From assembly GCA_033065855.1 (NCBI GenBank), contig JAVXUO010001992.1, positions 124,001-188,000 on the forward strand: a DNA stretch of 64,000 nucleotides, given 5' to 3'. The notes beneath the pieces were generated by a model that did no database searches, was not told the DNA's origin, and was given only the letters and a program-made list of their open reading frames with translations. Shown one piece after another: positions 13,301 through 22,975 of the stretch (position 1 is its first letter; each line of letters begins with the position of its first letter). A program made the translations under genes and the position numbers. Source of the DNA: Escallonia rubra. Lineage: Eukaryota > Streptophyta > Magnoliopsida > Escalloniales > Escalloniaceae.

Positions 13301-16300
13301 AGTTTTTCCTTGCCTAGATCTAGGCAGGTTGTTGGTCAAAAAACCATTTAAAACAAGAGCGTGGACAAAATGTGCAACTGTCATCTTTTGGATGGGAATA
13401 TTTATTCACCTTCCCAAGCCTATTGAAGATTCTGTGCCCAGAAACTTCAGGGAACAGATAAGGTTGCAAATTTGGCCTCAATCGAATAAGTGAAACACTA
13501 TCTATGTTTAGACATTTTCTTCTGACCCCTTTAACCTCAGGGAAAGTACGAGCAAGAATATGAACGATCAGAAGAATTCCAGAATCAACTAAAACTGAAG
13601 GTTCGAGAAATTCTAACAGACCAAGAATGGAGGAGGAGGAAAATGCAGATGAGGGTATGATGAAGCTAACATTCTTCCATTCCCTTTTTTTGGTGTACTT
13701 ATCTTACTTCATAAACCTTGTGTCTTTGGAATATTTCTCTAGATATCAGAAGAGGAAGGTAGATTGAAGAAGGACGAGGAAGAAACTAAAGAGATGTGGA
13801 AAAGAAAGCGGGAGCATGAGGAGCAGTGGGAAGGAACAAGAGAAAATCGGGTTTGTTTCTCATTTGTTATCACTTTCAACTTCCAAGTATTGTTAGTACT
13901 GACTATCATGTATGTCCTGAGTGTTCTTGGTATCATAATATCCAATCATGTGACTGCAAGTAAAATGAAATATTAAGTAGACAATTAAAAAGTTATTTTA
14001 GATGACTCTTCTTCACTGTCGGCTGCCAAAGTCTATCAAGATCTTCCCGCCTTGCACTTAGCTCTGCATCAGTGAGCAAACCTCTGGAAAGATTTCCAAC
14101 CTCAAACATCCATAATATTTGGATGTTTGAATTTAATAATCTTCCTAGTAGGATTTGAAATGTATGACTAAACGAATAGCTAGAGTCCACCACCGAACTA
14201 ACAAAGTAGGATTTCATAGCAGTCGAAAGCCTCACTCTCCACCTTGCCATATATGAGGCAAAATCAAGAAAGACACACAAAGGTTAGCTTATCTGCTGTA
14301 AGCTCTCTTGTTAACAATTTCAAGTTTACCTTTTATTTCAAATCAAGCATGTTTTGACGACTCGCAATCAACTATTATCTGGGCGTTGTAAAAGTAGCTC
14401 CCAGCTGAGTGTAGGAGACCCCAGCTTAGATGTTATAGAGAAGGATAGTTATACTTCTAAGGGTCAAATACACGTAGGTACCCTGAAACTACCACTTTGT
14501 CTCAATTAAGGGTCCCAAAGTTTAATTTTTACACATAAGGGCCTGTAACTCCAAATTTGCAACAAGTAAGGGCATCCGTCTAAATTCCTAACGGTTCAGC
14601 CCTTTCTGTCAGGGGCATTTTTGGGATTCCATATTTGAGAAATCCCCTTAGGGCTGCAAAAAAAAAAACTCAAAAGAAAACATAGTGCAGAACCCGCCCG
14701 ACCCGCGCGTGACCCGTTCGCGCATCTCTTCCTTTAACAAAGCTAGGATCCAATCCTAGACCCGTAACCCATTGCCCGATCCATCCACCCGACCCGCACA
14801 CTGCCTCTATCTCTCTCTCTCCCAACCCTAATCCCTCATCTCCTTCTTTGCGCCGCAACCCTTGGCGTCGCCGCCGCCCCTCCTATGGTCTCACTGTCGC
14901 GCCTCCCCATCGTCGGTATTCCCCATGCCCCGTCGCCCTTCTTCCTTTCTTCCATCCTTCATCATCCCCCCTCCCCGCCGGCAGCCCCGAGCCGCACCCC
15001 TTAGCGCTGTCATCGCCTCTACGGCCCCACTGACGCACCTCCCCATCGCCGGCATCCCCCACACCCCGTCGCCCTTCTCCCTCTCTTCCATCCTTCATCA
15101 TCCCCCTTCCTCGCTGGTAGCCCCGCGCCGCACCCCTTAGCGTCATCGTCGCCTCTACGGCCTCACTGACGCACCTCCACATCGTCGGCATCCCCCACAC
15201 CCCGTCGCCATTCTCCCTCTCTTCCATCCTTCGTCATCCCCCCTCCCCGCCGGCAGCCTCACGCCACACCCCTTAGCGTCGCCGTCGCCTCTACGGCCTC
15301 ACTGACGCACCTCCCCATCGCCGGCATCCCCCACGCCCCGTCGCTCTTCTCCCTCTCTTCCCTCCTTCATCATCGCCCGCCTTCCCCGCCGGCAGCCCCG
15401 TGCCGCACCCCTGGTTAGCAATGGTAATCTGGATGTTTACCAAACAACTGCAAAAATGTTCGTAACCCTAGTTAGGAATTACCAAATACCAAATATGGAA
15501 TCCCAAAAATGCCCCTGACGGAAAGGGCTGAACCGTTAGGAATTTAGACGGATGCCCTTACTTGTTGCAAATTTGAAGTTACAGGCCCTTATGTGTAAAA
15601 ATTAAACTTTGGGACCCTTAATTGAGACAAAGTGGTAGTTTCAGGGTACCTACGTGTATTTGACCCTACTTCTAACTATAACAGTTAATTGACAGTTTGA
15701 AATTTTCGAGCTTGGTCTAGAACAACCGCACTTCAACATGCTGTTTATTTGATGAAGAGGGGTGTAAGGAATTATGGAAAAGGGAGTAGCTGTCTTTTGC
15801 TTCCTGTATTTGTTACTTAATTTATTTGCTTATCCCCATAGGATTGAAAACAATGCCTGTATGAGCATCTGTGAACTTGACGTTCTTTAGTCCTAGAGTA
15901 TAACATGATGTTGGACTCTGGCATCATCATCGTACAAGCCTTTGCCCAAACTATTTAGGCTTGGCTTCCCTTGTATCAAAGCGCATGTTCTCCGATAAAT
16001 TTCTAGCAATCATGTATTTTCTCACTACTTCTCCCCAAAGTATCCTCGCCTTACCCCATAACCTAGGGAAAAATCACTTCTTGTTGCAGGGGCATCTAAA
16101 GGCCAAATTAAGTCTGCATATTTGTTAATCTCTCCCTTTGTTTTTCTTGTTGGCAGGTTTCCAGCTGGAGAGATTTTATGAAAGGTGGAAAGAAGGTACG
16201 GTAATTTACGGGATTGTACTTATCATGAGTATTGTATGTGGCTTTGCGATAAACAGAAACTGTTGCGTGTATATGGTTTGGTGAAAGCAGATAAAACATG

Positions 16301-16414
16301 CCCTTTTAATGAATGCATATTTTACAGGTTAAAAAGGGAGAAATCCGACCCCCAAAACTCAAGACGGAAGATCCCAACAAATCTTATGTGCAAAGGCCTG
16401 TGAAGCGGGGCTAA
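4261..16414 (+). CDS. DNAJC8-like: J-domain protein of the DNAJC8 family, complete, 9 coding exons
   Basis: Exons: 4261-4358, 6068-6158, 6260-6320, 11766-11843, 12779-12852, 13541-13654, 13743-13850, 16157-16195, 16328-16414 (750 nt, 249 aa plus TAA). All introns are GT-AG and phase is kept throughout. The J domain spans about residues 42-105: exon 2 gives NAFEYLNLSFDSSPDEVKRQ, exon 3 carries the Hsp70-contacting HPD at 69-71, and exon 4 gives the last helix (LAKAQQLLLDPQEREYLL). The rest is a Lys/Glu-rich helical region with EWRRRKM, REHEEQWEGTR and SSWRDFMKGGKK, ending NKSYVQRPVKRG, as in plant and animal DNAJC8 (about 250 aa), so the gene looks full length. Family members are nuclear J proteins that associate with the spliceosome; function here is inferred from homology. 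The start has A at -3 and G at +4. Introns 1, 3 and 7 are long and hold repeats. The intron 1 donor (GTCTCT) lies at the edge of a CT microsatellite. Confidence 0.93.
4359..4410 (+). repeat. (CT)n-(TATC)n microsatellite at the intron 1 donor
   Basis: The CT run begins with the GT of the 5' splice site of intron 1 (exon end GTCGCCAG, then gtctctct) and is followed by TATC units to about 4409. The donor therefore lacks the usual A/G-A-G-T at positions +3 to +6. Confidence 0.9.
7310..7620 (+). mobile_element. RTE-like LINE 3' end, remnant
   Basis: The segment ends with 'gagccaaccccaactagatt' followed by 'ggactaaaggttagttggg' and 'ttgagttgaat', the conserved 3' tail type of plant RTE LINEs. The preceding 250 bp has only short broken frames. 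It lies in intron 3 of the DNAJC8-like gene, sense orientation. Identification rests on the tail alone. Confidence 0.4.
7621..11765 (+). other. remainder of DNAJC8-like intron 3, no gene seen
   Basis: No supportable exons. It contains a 16-bp poly(C) run at 8247-8262. It also has clusters of 'gacacttggacac'-like motifs at 9220-9310 and 11180-11470, probably remains of an unidentified element, and three copies of 'cagcactacatag' between 10853 and 10910. Confidence 0.5.
11901..12344 (+). mobile_element. Au-type SINE, duplicated in tandem with its 3' flank
   Basis: A 222-bp unit occurs twice head to tail (11901-12122 and 12123-12344), with no difference that I can see. Its first half matches the Au SINE family: a Pol III B-box-like 'gggtttgaacc', the middle 'agcagctct', and the characteristic end 'accctgcagtggtgggagcc' then 'tcgtactgctccgccctttt'. 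The second half is ordinary AT-rich flank, so the duplication followed insertion. It lies in intron 4 of the DNAJC8-like gene. Confidence 0.72.
14461..15666. mobile_element. Mutator-like nonautonomous element A
   Basis: A 1206-bp element with terminal inverted repeats of about 176 bp (14461-14637 and 15490-15666), starting GGGTCAAATACACGTAGGTA. It is flanked by a perfect 9-bp target duplication TACTTCTAA (14452-14460 and 15667-15675), the length diagnostic of Mutator-like elements. The interior is very C-rich and made of 136-bp tandem repeats. There is no transposase. It sits in intron 7 of the DNAJC8-like gene. Confidence 0.88.
14852..15414. repeat. 136-bp GC-rich tandem repeat inside element A
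   Basis: The anchor 'ccccgtcgc(c/t)(c/a)ttct' recurs with its 'cgtcgc' at 14931, 15067, 15203 and 15339, an exact 136-bp spacing, giving about four copies. Because 136 is not a multiple of three, each copy shifts frame, so the Pro/Arg-rich open frames on both strands are not a repeated protein. Confidence 0.88.
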
Positions 16415-16717
16415 ACAGCATGGTTATGCTTACATCATTCTGTCACTAACAAGGCACATTTGATTTAGTAGTACGAGGGTTTCAGGTTAGGCTGAAATTT
16501 TGTATCAGCCTTCTGTTTGTAGAAATGGCTTATTGGTACTTAGAAGAGCTTGGGGCACTTCCTTGTACCTTATTTGTTGTATTTAAATCCTTCAAGGGGA
16601 AGTCTTGATAAAGTTGAAAAGAAAGTAGGAGGCTGTATATAATACTTCCAGCAAGTTCCAGTTGCCCTGTGCTGATTACACTATCTGTAATGAGGTGATC
16701 AACTTTGCAAAATACTT

Positions 16718-18245
16718 CATGAGCACCGGCTAGACTTTAAAAGTACTTGGACTATAGCCGATCTGACTTTTGAGATGCCTTGTTGGTGCACCTCAAGCCT
16801 GCAATAAACCTTACAAGTAGGAGATACTGGGTAGCCCCCAGGCTATAAGTCCTAACCATTTAGGACCTTAAGATATATTATAAATTAATTGTCTTCCTTA
16901 ACTCCCTTCTCTCTTCACATTGGCCTCCTTGATCTAACAGTCATTAGTGGTCAAAATGGCTCAGGATCTCATGTGGGTCACCCTGCCTATCATGGCCCGT
17001 CCAGCAAAACCGATGTTCCTGCATTATTCTCCCCCTCTTAAGGAGGAGAATCAATTGCCAATTTTATCACTAAAGAGTTTTAGGCAAGCTCTGGGATTGG
17101 ATAATAATCCTAAAAAAGTGCATTAACGCCTTTTACGATTCACCCACCCTAATTCCTCATTGGAAATAACTCGCATCTTATTGAGTTGAGGAGAAGTAAT
17201 ATGGTTGCAAAAAGTTTCCCCGGCTGAAAATTAGGTACGTTCATACACACACAATCTTTCATGCGTCATCCTTCAACTTTGGATTTTCGAATTTTCAAAT
17301 TAATTAAAGACACTAGTTCTTCGAAATTGGGGGGGCGACGGAGTGTGTTGGGAAAGGGACTCGGGAACGAAAGTGTGAGAGCGAGCAGAGTGGACACTGA
17401 GATTGGAGAGTTAAAAGAGTGCTGCAGCACATTTTAGAATCATTATGCACTGACTGCTGACATTAGGGTAGATTGACACTCCCTTGCAAAAAAATTCATC
17501 TACCTTCTCTCTAAAAGCTACCACCACAATGCTTCCCTTTCTCTCCCCTTCCTTTGTTTCTTACTTTTCGATGTAACAAGCTGCTTCCAACCCCACTCAT
17601 TGGCCATCCTTTTACACGTGATGTTTTTTTTGTCTCTAGCATTTTTTATGGAGATGCTTGGGTTTGGGACCTTTAGATAGACTAAAAAATATATCATGAG
17701 CATTGGCTAATCTTTAAAAGTACTTGGACTATATAACCAATCTGACTTTTGGAACGCCTTGGGGCACCTGAAGCCTGCAATAAATCCTTACAAGTAGAAA
17801 TTATTAGGTGGCCCTGGGCCAAAGGTCCTAACCATTTAGATACATTATAAAATAATTTTGCCTCCCTTACCCTTTTCTTATCACATCGGCCTCCGGTCAT
17901 ACATAGTTGATCAAAAATGGTTCAGGGCCATTTGATATTTATGCACTCTCAAGGGTTGCACTACTTTCATGCATTTTCCTCCAACGTTGGGTTTTCAAGT
18001 TTTAAAAATAATTGAAGAAGGCCTTGAAAGGGGAATGGACGGGCGAGGTGTGCTGGGGAAGGGAAGTCTGATTGTCTGAGAGCGAGCAAGGTCGACATTG
18101 AGAGTTAAGATGCTGAGAAATTTCTCCCTAAGAACTACCACCACAGTGCTCAGCGGGGTGGCCTTGAAGCCCTATCTCCCCTTCCTTTGTTTCTTCCTTT
18201 TTCTTATAGCAAGCTGCTTCCAACCCCCCGTCATTGGCCATCCTT
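16718..18245. repeat. diverged direct duplication downstream of the DNAJC8-like gene
   Basis: Copy 1 (about 16718-17615) and copy 2 (about 17694-18245) share blocks in the same order: 'catgagca(c/t)(c/t)ggcta', 'aaagtacttggacta', 'aagcctgcaataaa', 'tcctaaccattta', 'gtgagagcgagca', 'caagctgcttccaacccc' and 'cattggccatccttt'. Copy 2 lacks about 350 bp of copy 1. Neither copy has a supportable gene. Confidence 0.75.
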
Positions 18246-18442
18246 TGATTTGGCCCTCGTCCAGTAAATCAGCGTATCCTAAAGAGTTTGGCTGGATTTT
18301 CAACCTCTTGCCAGATCTTTAAAGTTTTGGCGGGAATTTCAGTTTCAGCCAAATAATCAAACTTTCGCCGGATGTTTAACTTTTGAGTCTTCAATCCACC
18401 TTTGAGACTCAAAATCTTCTTTTGATGCGGTTGAGATGCCAA

Positions 18443-18880
18443 TTCCATTGTCAGATTCCGTCCTTTTTTCTCGGTGACGATCTTTCGACTTGAATTTTCA
18501 CGAAATTTATTTTATTTTTGTAGATCTAGCGTCCTATGTTCACGAGTCGTCAGTTCCATTGTCGGATTCCAGCCATTTTTCACTCGACGGCATTTCCTCT
18601 CAAATTTTCATGATCGTCATTTCATTTTAATAGATCTAGCGTCTAGTGTTCACAACGAGTCGCTGGTTTCGTAGGAAGGTTCTGGCTGTTTTCCAAGCGA
18701 GAGCCTTTACACTCGAAATTTCACGATCGTTATTTTCTTTTACAGCGTCCAATGTTCATAATGAGTTGTCGATTCCATCGTCGAATTTCAGTCCTTTTTC
18801 TGGACGACAATTGCACTCAAAATTTCACGATTGTTGTTTTAGTTCTGATGGATATAGCGTCCAATGTTCACGACGAGGTA
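18443..18880. repeat. four tandem copies of a ~110-bp unit
   Basis: Units begin at about 18443, 18554, 18668 and 18773. Each reads roughly 'ttccatcgtcggattccag', then 'ctcgaaatttcacgatcgt', then 'agcgtccaatgttcacgac'. Copies are diverged (about 75-85% alike by eye). Function unknown. Confidence 0.8.
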
Positions 18881-19918
18881 TCTTTTCCTTTTTTTTATTA
18901 TTATTATTCAGTGTGTGCGTTTAGATTGCAATTTATGTGGTATTGTAAAGCGGTTGTTAGGTGTCACGATTTGGTGTTGGTTAAGATTTTGCTTATGGGC
19001 TCGAATTTGATGGATATGATACGTGTGGTGGTGCTCTTCTTTCTTTCTTCCTCCCCCCCCAACCCAACACCACCCCACCCGGCTCCTTTTCCATCCCCCA
19101 GTCCTTTGACTCAGTACATTATTAAGGTTGTGGTTTGTTTGAGTTTCATCTCTTAAGTGTTTCCTCGCCTAGATGTTGGAGGGCTTTCCCACCCTACCCC
19201 TACTAGATGGTTTTCAGTGTTTGATTGCTTTTGAGCTGGGTTTGGATAGGCTCGGCGGTGATGAGTCCCTTTGATCCATAAATTTCTTATACTTTCCTGG
19301 TGGTTAGGGCTGTTAATTGATACTTCGTTGAGCGGAGGACCTTTTTTTTTCTTTTTTTTCCAAGAGGGTTGTTGCATCGACAAAGCGCACACGTAAGGGT
19401 GAAAGTGGATGCTGTAAGGATTTTGATACAGGACCAGAAGGATCTTAGGCCTTCTGGTTGATTGACGGAAGATCTAAGGTGTGAGCGATGAAGACAAGGG
19501 ATTAAACATGGAAGCAAGATCCATGTATGGTTTGGTTTTCAAACTTTCGGGTTTTGGGTGTGGGGGGGGGGGGGGGGGGTATCTAATCTGATTTATCTAG
19601 ATCCATCAAGGTAAACCTTGGTATTATTTTCAATTTAATTGGATCTATGGATTTCGGGTTACTTGTAAACCTTTAGGTTTTGGCAAGTTACTAAACATTA
19701 GGTTAAAGTTTAGGATATGTTTTACTTTGGGTTAATTATAATTTGTTAGGACCTATTAGGTAGCCTTTTACTAATTTGACCTTTGCAATCGTATTTATCT
19801 AGTGCAACTTTGTTATGTTAAGTCATGGATACATCTTGACCTAACTCTGTAACCTTCATTATTAAAACCCATTTGGGATTGATTCTAAATCAATTCTGCT
19901 TTAATCTATTAAAATGAA
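18881..19918. other. intergenic, no gene seen
   Basis: The sequence includes C-rich patches near 19060 and a poly(G) run at 19562-19579. Short open frames exist on both strands, but none has recognisable motifs or good exon structure. Confidence 0.5.
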
Positions 19919-21060
19919 GGGCTAATTATACCTATGTCCCTGAGGTTTGGGGGTAATTACACTCAAGGACACAAAGTTTCAAAATATAACACTTATGTCC
20001 ATCGACAAACGGAACCCTAAAAATCTTAACGGTTTTAATGAAAAGACTGTATTGCCCCTGAGTTAGAACCTTATTTTTTTTAATGTCATTACTTCATTAA
20101 AAAAAGACTTTATTTCATCTTTACTTTACTCTTAAACCCCCCCCCCCCCCCCCTCATCTGCATCCCCCTTCCCCGTCACCCACCCACCCCTGCCTCCCCC
20201 TTCCCCGTCACCCACCCACCCATTCTTCCTCCCCTTCCCCGGCGCCGCACCCCACCTGCCTCCCCCTTCCCCGTCACCCACCAGCCCCTTCTTCCTCCCC
20301 TTCCCCGGCGCTACACCCCATCTGCCTCCCCCTTCCTCGTCACCCCGTCACCGCCTACCTCCCTTTTCCTCATCACCGCCCACCCCGGATCAGCAACTAC
20401 GCCCTTTTATCGCCACGGCACCCCCTTTCCGCTGGCTGAAACTTCACCGCACCGGCTGAAACCACTCCACTTGTATGGGAGATCTGCGGCGAAGGTGGAG
20501 ATCTGTCACAGCGGCGACGATGTGGGGCTGAGGGAAGGGCAGCGACGACGTGGGTTTGGGGGAAGGGAGGGGGCTTGGGTTACCAGCGACATGGGTCGAG
20601 GGAGGGAGCTGGGGCTGCCGGCGGCAAGATTCCAGATGTGGATGAACCCTAATTTCAAAATTAGGGTTCTGAAACCCTAATTTTAAGGTTTCAAAACTCT
20701 AACTTTTAAATTAGGATTAATTTTGAAACCCTAATTAAATCATTTGGACATTTGAAAGCTTAATTTGCAAATTTTAAAAGCTTAATTTACAAATTAGTTT
20801 CAAACCCTAATTTTAAAAAATTAAGATTTGTTATCCTAATTTAAAAATTATAAAAATTATTCAAGATATATTGTACAAGGGCAGTATTGTCATTTTTAAA
20901 ATACAAAATGATGAAAATTACACTTTTTGGGCGGAAACCTGACGGTTGGACACGGGTGATACATTTGAAACACTTTTGGTCACGGAATATTACATTTTGA
21001 AACTTTGTGTCCTTGAGTGTAATTACCCCCTAACCTGAGGGACACATGTGTAATTAGCCC
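19919..21060 (+). mobile_element. Mutator-like nonautonomous element B
   Basis: A 1142-bp element starting GGGCTAATTA and ending TAATTAGCCC, with long terminal inverted repeats (about 75 bp well conserved, including 'gggggtaattacactcaagg'). It is flanked by a perfect 9-bp duplication TAAAATGAA (19910-19918 and 21061-21069). The interior has 66-bp C-rich tandem repeats (units at 20191, 20257, 20323) and several 'aaccctaattt...aaattagggtt' palindromes near 20647-20700. Same family as element C at 29899-31115. No transposase. Confidence 0.9.
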
Positions 21061-22054
21061 TAAAATGAACCCATTATCAGAATTCTGCTTAAATCTTAAT
21101 CAGTTTTCAAAATTTTATTTAATTTACTTTAAGCGGAATCAGTTTGTTGTTTGACAAAAAAAGTCAAACCTTCATTATTAGAATCCATTTGGGATTGATT
21201 TTAGAATGGTCAAACCTAATTAAATTAGGTTTGAAGTGTTTGGCCAAAAAAAAAAAACTGATTAAATCTACTCCAATGTGCTCAAAACTGATTAAATCCA
21301 TAATCTTCATTTTCTTGGATTAAAATTTAATCAGTTTTGAAAAATCAAGTTTGACCAAAAAAATTACCAAAATATCCTTACTTTTAAACGGTCATTAAAT
21401 GCTGCATTTCAATTTGAATACATTATATAATAATTTTGTCACACTAAACCTATTTTAATATTTTTTTACCTAAACACCTTCCACAACTTTTTATCTATTA
21501 TTCTTCAAATAGATTAAAGCTAATTTTAAAAAACTGCTTCTGATTTAATCAAAATCCTTTGCTTTATTTTAGCTTGCATGTCTAGCTAGATTGCACACTG
21601 TGGATGCAAACAAAACCTTTTGAGTTGTAATGATGCTATTGAAGTAATGAGATTATTTGGGACCGTTTTGCCCTTGTGTTGAAATTTACTCTTTATATAC
21701 TGTTTTATGCAATGTTGATGCACTGCTTGCTCTAAATTTTTGGAATTAGTTGGCGGACTCTTCTTGTAAGCAACAAGTCAAGTGTCACACACGGTTTCCT
21801 TTTTGCCATCAAGGGCCACCATGTGTCATGTTACTTTTAAAAATCAATTACAAACGACCTCTAAATCAGGTTTGACTATCCCAAAATCAAACTCACACCC
21901 TCTTAATGTCATTCTCTTCTCCAACAAAAGAGCGGGCCAACTATTCTAATCATTTTGCTATATCGGTAAAGAGAGGGATTGTTTAAAATAATTTGTTTTT
22001 GTCTAATCAAAAGGATTGCCTTGACGGTGATATGCAAAAATACACATTTAAAGT
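21061..22054. other. AT-rich intergenic DNA around element B
   Basis: 'cattatta(a/g)aa(c/t)ccatttgggat' occurs at about 19857 and again at 21173, so element B appears to have landed inside an older AT-rich repeat with 'atcagtttt' motifs. No coding frame is supportable. Confidence 0.4.
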
Positions 22055-22065
22055 GTTACATAAAA

Positions 22066-22195
22066 CCAAGGGGGTTGGTTGAATTGGCAAGGGACCTCGA
22101 GGAGTGACCTCGAGGTCCCGTGTTCGATTCCTCCCCCCTGCGGTTACCCATATTTGCAGTTCTAGTATTTTCCTTTAGGAAATTCAAAAAAAAAA
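22066..22195 (+). mobile_element. tRNA-derived SINE with target-site duplication
   Basis: The 130-bp body has a Pol III A box TGGTTGAATTGG (22076-22087) and B box TGTTCGATTCC (22121-22131), and ends in a run of A. It is bounded by a perfect 11-bp duplication GTTACATAAAA (22055-22065 and 22196-22206). It is not a tRNA gene, because the arms do not fold as a cloverleaf and the body ends in poly(A). It lies just past the 3' end of the BSL coding region. Confidence 0.85.
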
Positions 22196-22206
22196 GTTAC
22201 ATAAAA

Positions 22207-22975
22207 TATCAGCACAAATTTTTATCAAGTTAGCTATATGCTAGAACCTCCTCTGTATATACGAAAAAATGGCAACCGGAAGCACAAGGAGCTAAAAGGC
22301 AAGAACTTAACAGTGTACTTACAAAAGGAAGACAATAATGGGGCAATCTTCCCATGTATCTTTCAGTATTCTCATACAAAAAGCTTCTTATCTTCACACA
22401 CACGTCACAATTGCACAGAGCATGAACATAAATTACACAAGGAAACGCCTCTATGATACATGACTGCCCAAGAACAATATTATATATCTCACCAAATAAC
22501 ATTATGGGGACCTCATGTCCTCTTTTAAGGGGAAAAAAGAAAATAGAAACAAAAATAATACCACCTACACGAGGAAAAAAATTAGGTAAGAACTACCGAG
22601 AAATATACCCAGCGCTACCCAACCCAATCCTAACGGGACAAACAACCAAGACTGTAACTTCTACCTGCCTGTAGCTCAATTTACAAAGGTCGGCTTTCGG
22701 GAACCCTGAATGGCTCTCAGCACGGAGAAATTTAACAAACGCCGGGCCGCCTGCGACTTGGATCGCAAACTCGTCTCTTCATTGTCTGAAGGTCTTAACT
22801 AACTGCGTGAGGGGTACTCAAGTGTACCAAAAGCCTTCAAATCTCCAAACAGGACCGAAGAATACGAGTTTCTGGAATTCTCCATATGGCTTCATGCTAT
22901 ATACACAACACCATATATTCCAGGTGGTAGCATGCGCCTGGAATAAGTGTAGAGAAACTTCTTCACACCAATCCA
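22207..22975 (-). other. 3' flank and probable 3' UTR of the BSL gene
   Basis: The sequence follows the BSL stop codon on the minus strand. No other gene is visible. The 3' end of the transcript is not obvious; the first few hundred bases are likely untranslated region. Confidence 0.4.

Noticed and set aside
14848-15227. Pro/Arg-rich open frames on both strands
   Set aside because: They lie inside the 136-bp repeats of a Mutator-like element. The period is not a multiple of three and the frames reflect GC-rich composition, with no domain.
20471-20680. Gly/Arg-rich open frame
   Set aside because: It lies inside Mutator-like element B, in its GC-rich interior, with no homology that I recognise.
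22066-22195. A tRNA gene
   Set aside because: A and B boxes are present, but the cloverleaf does not form and the unit ends in poly(A) with target duplications, so it is a SINE.
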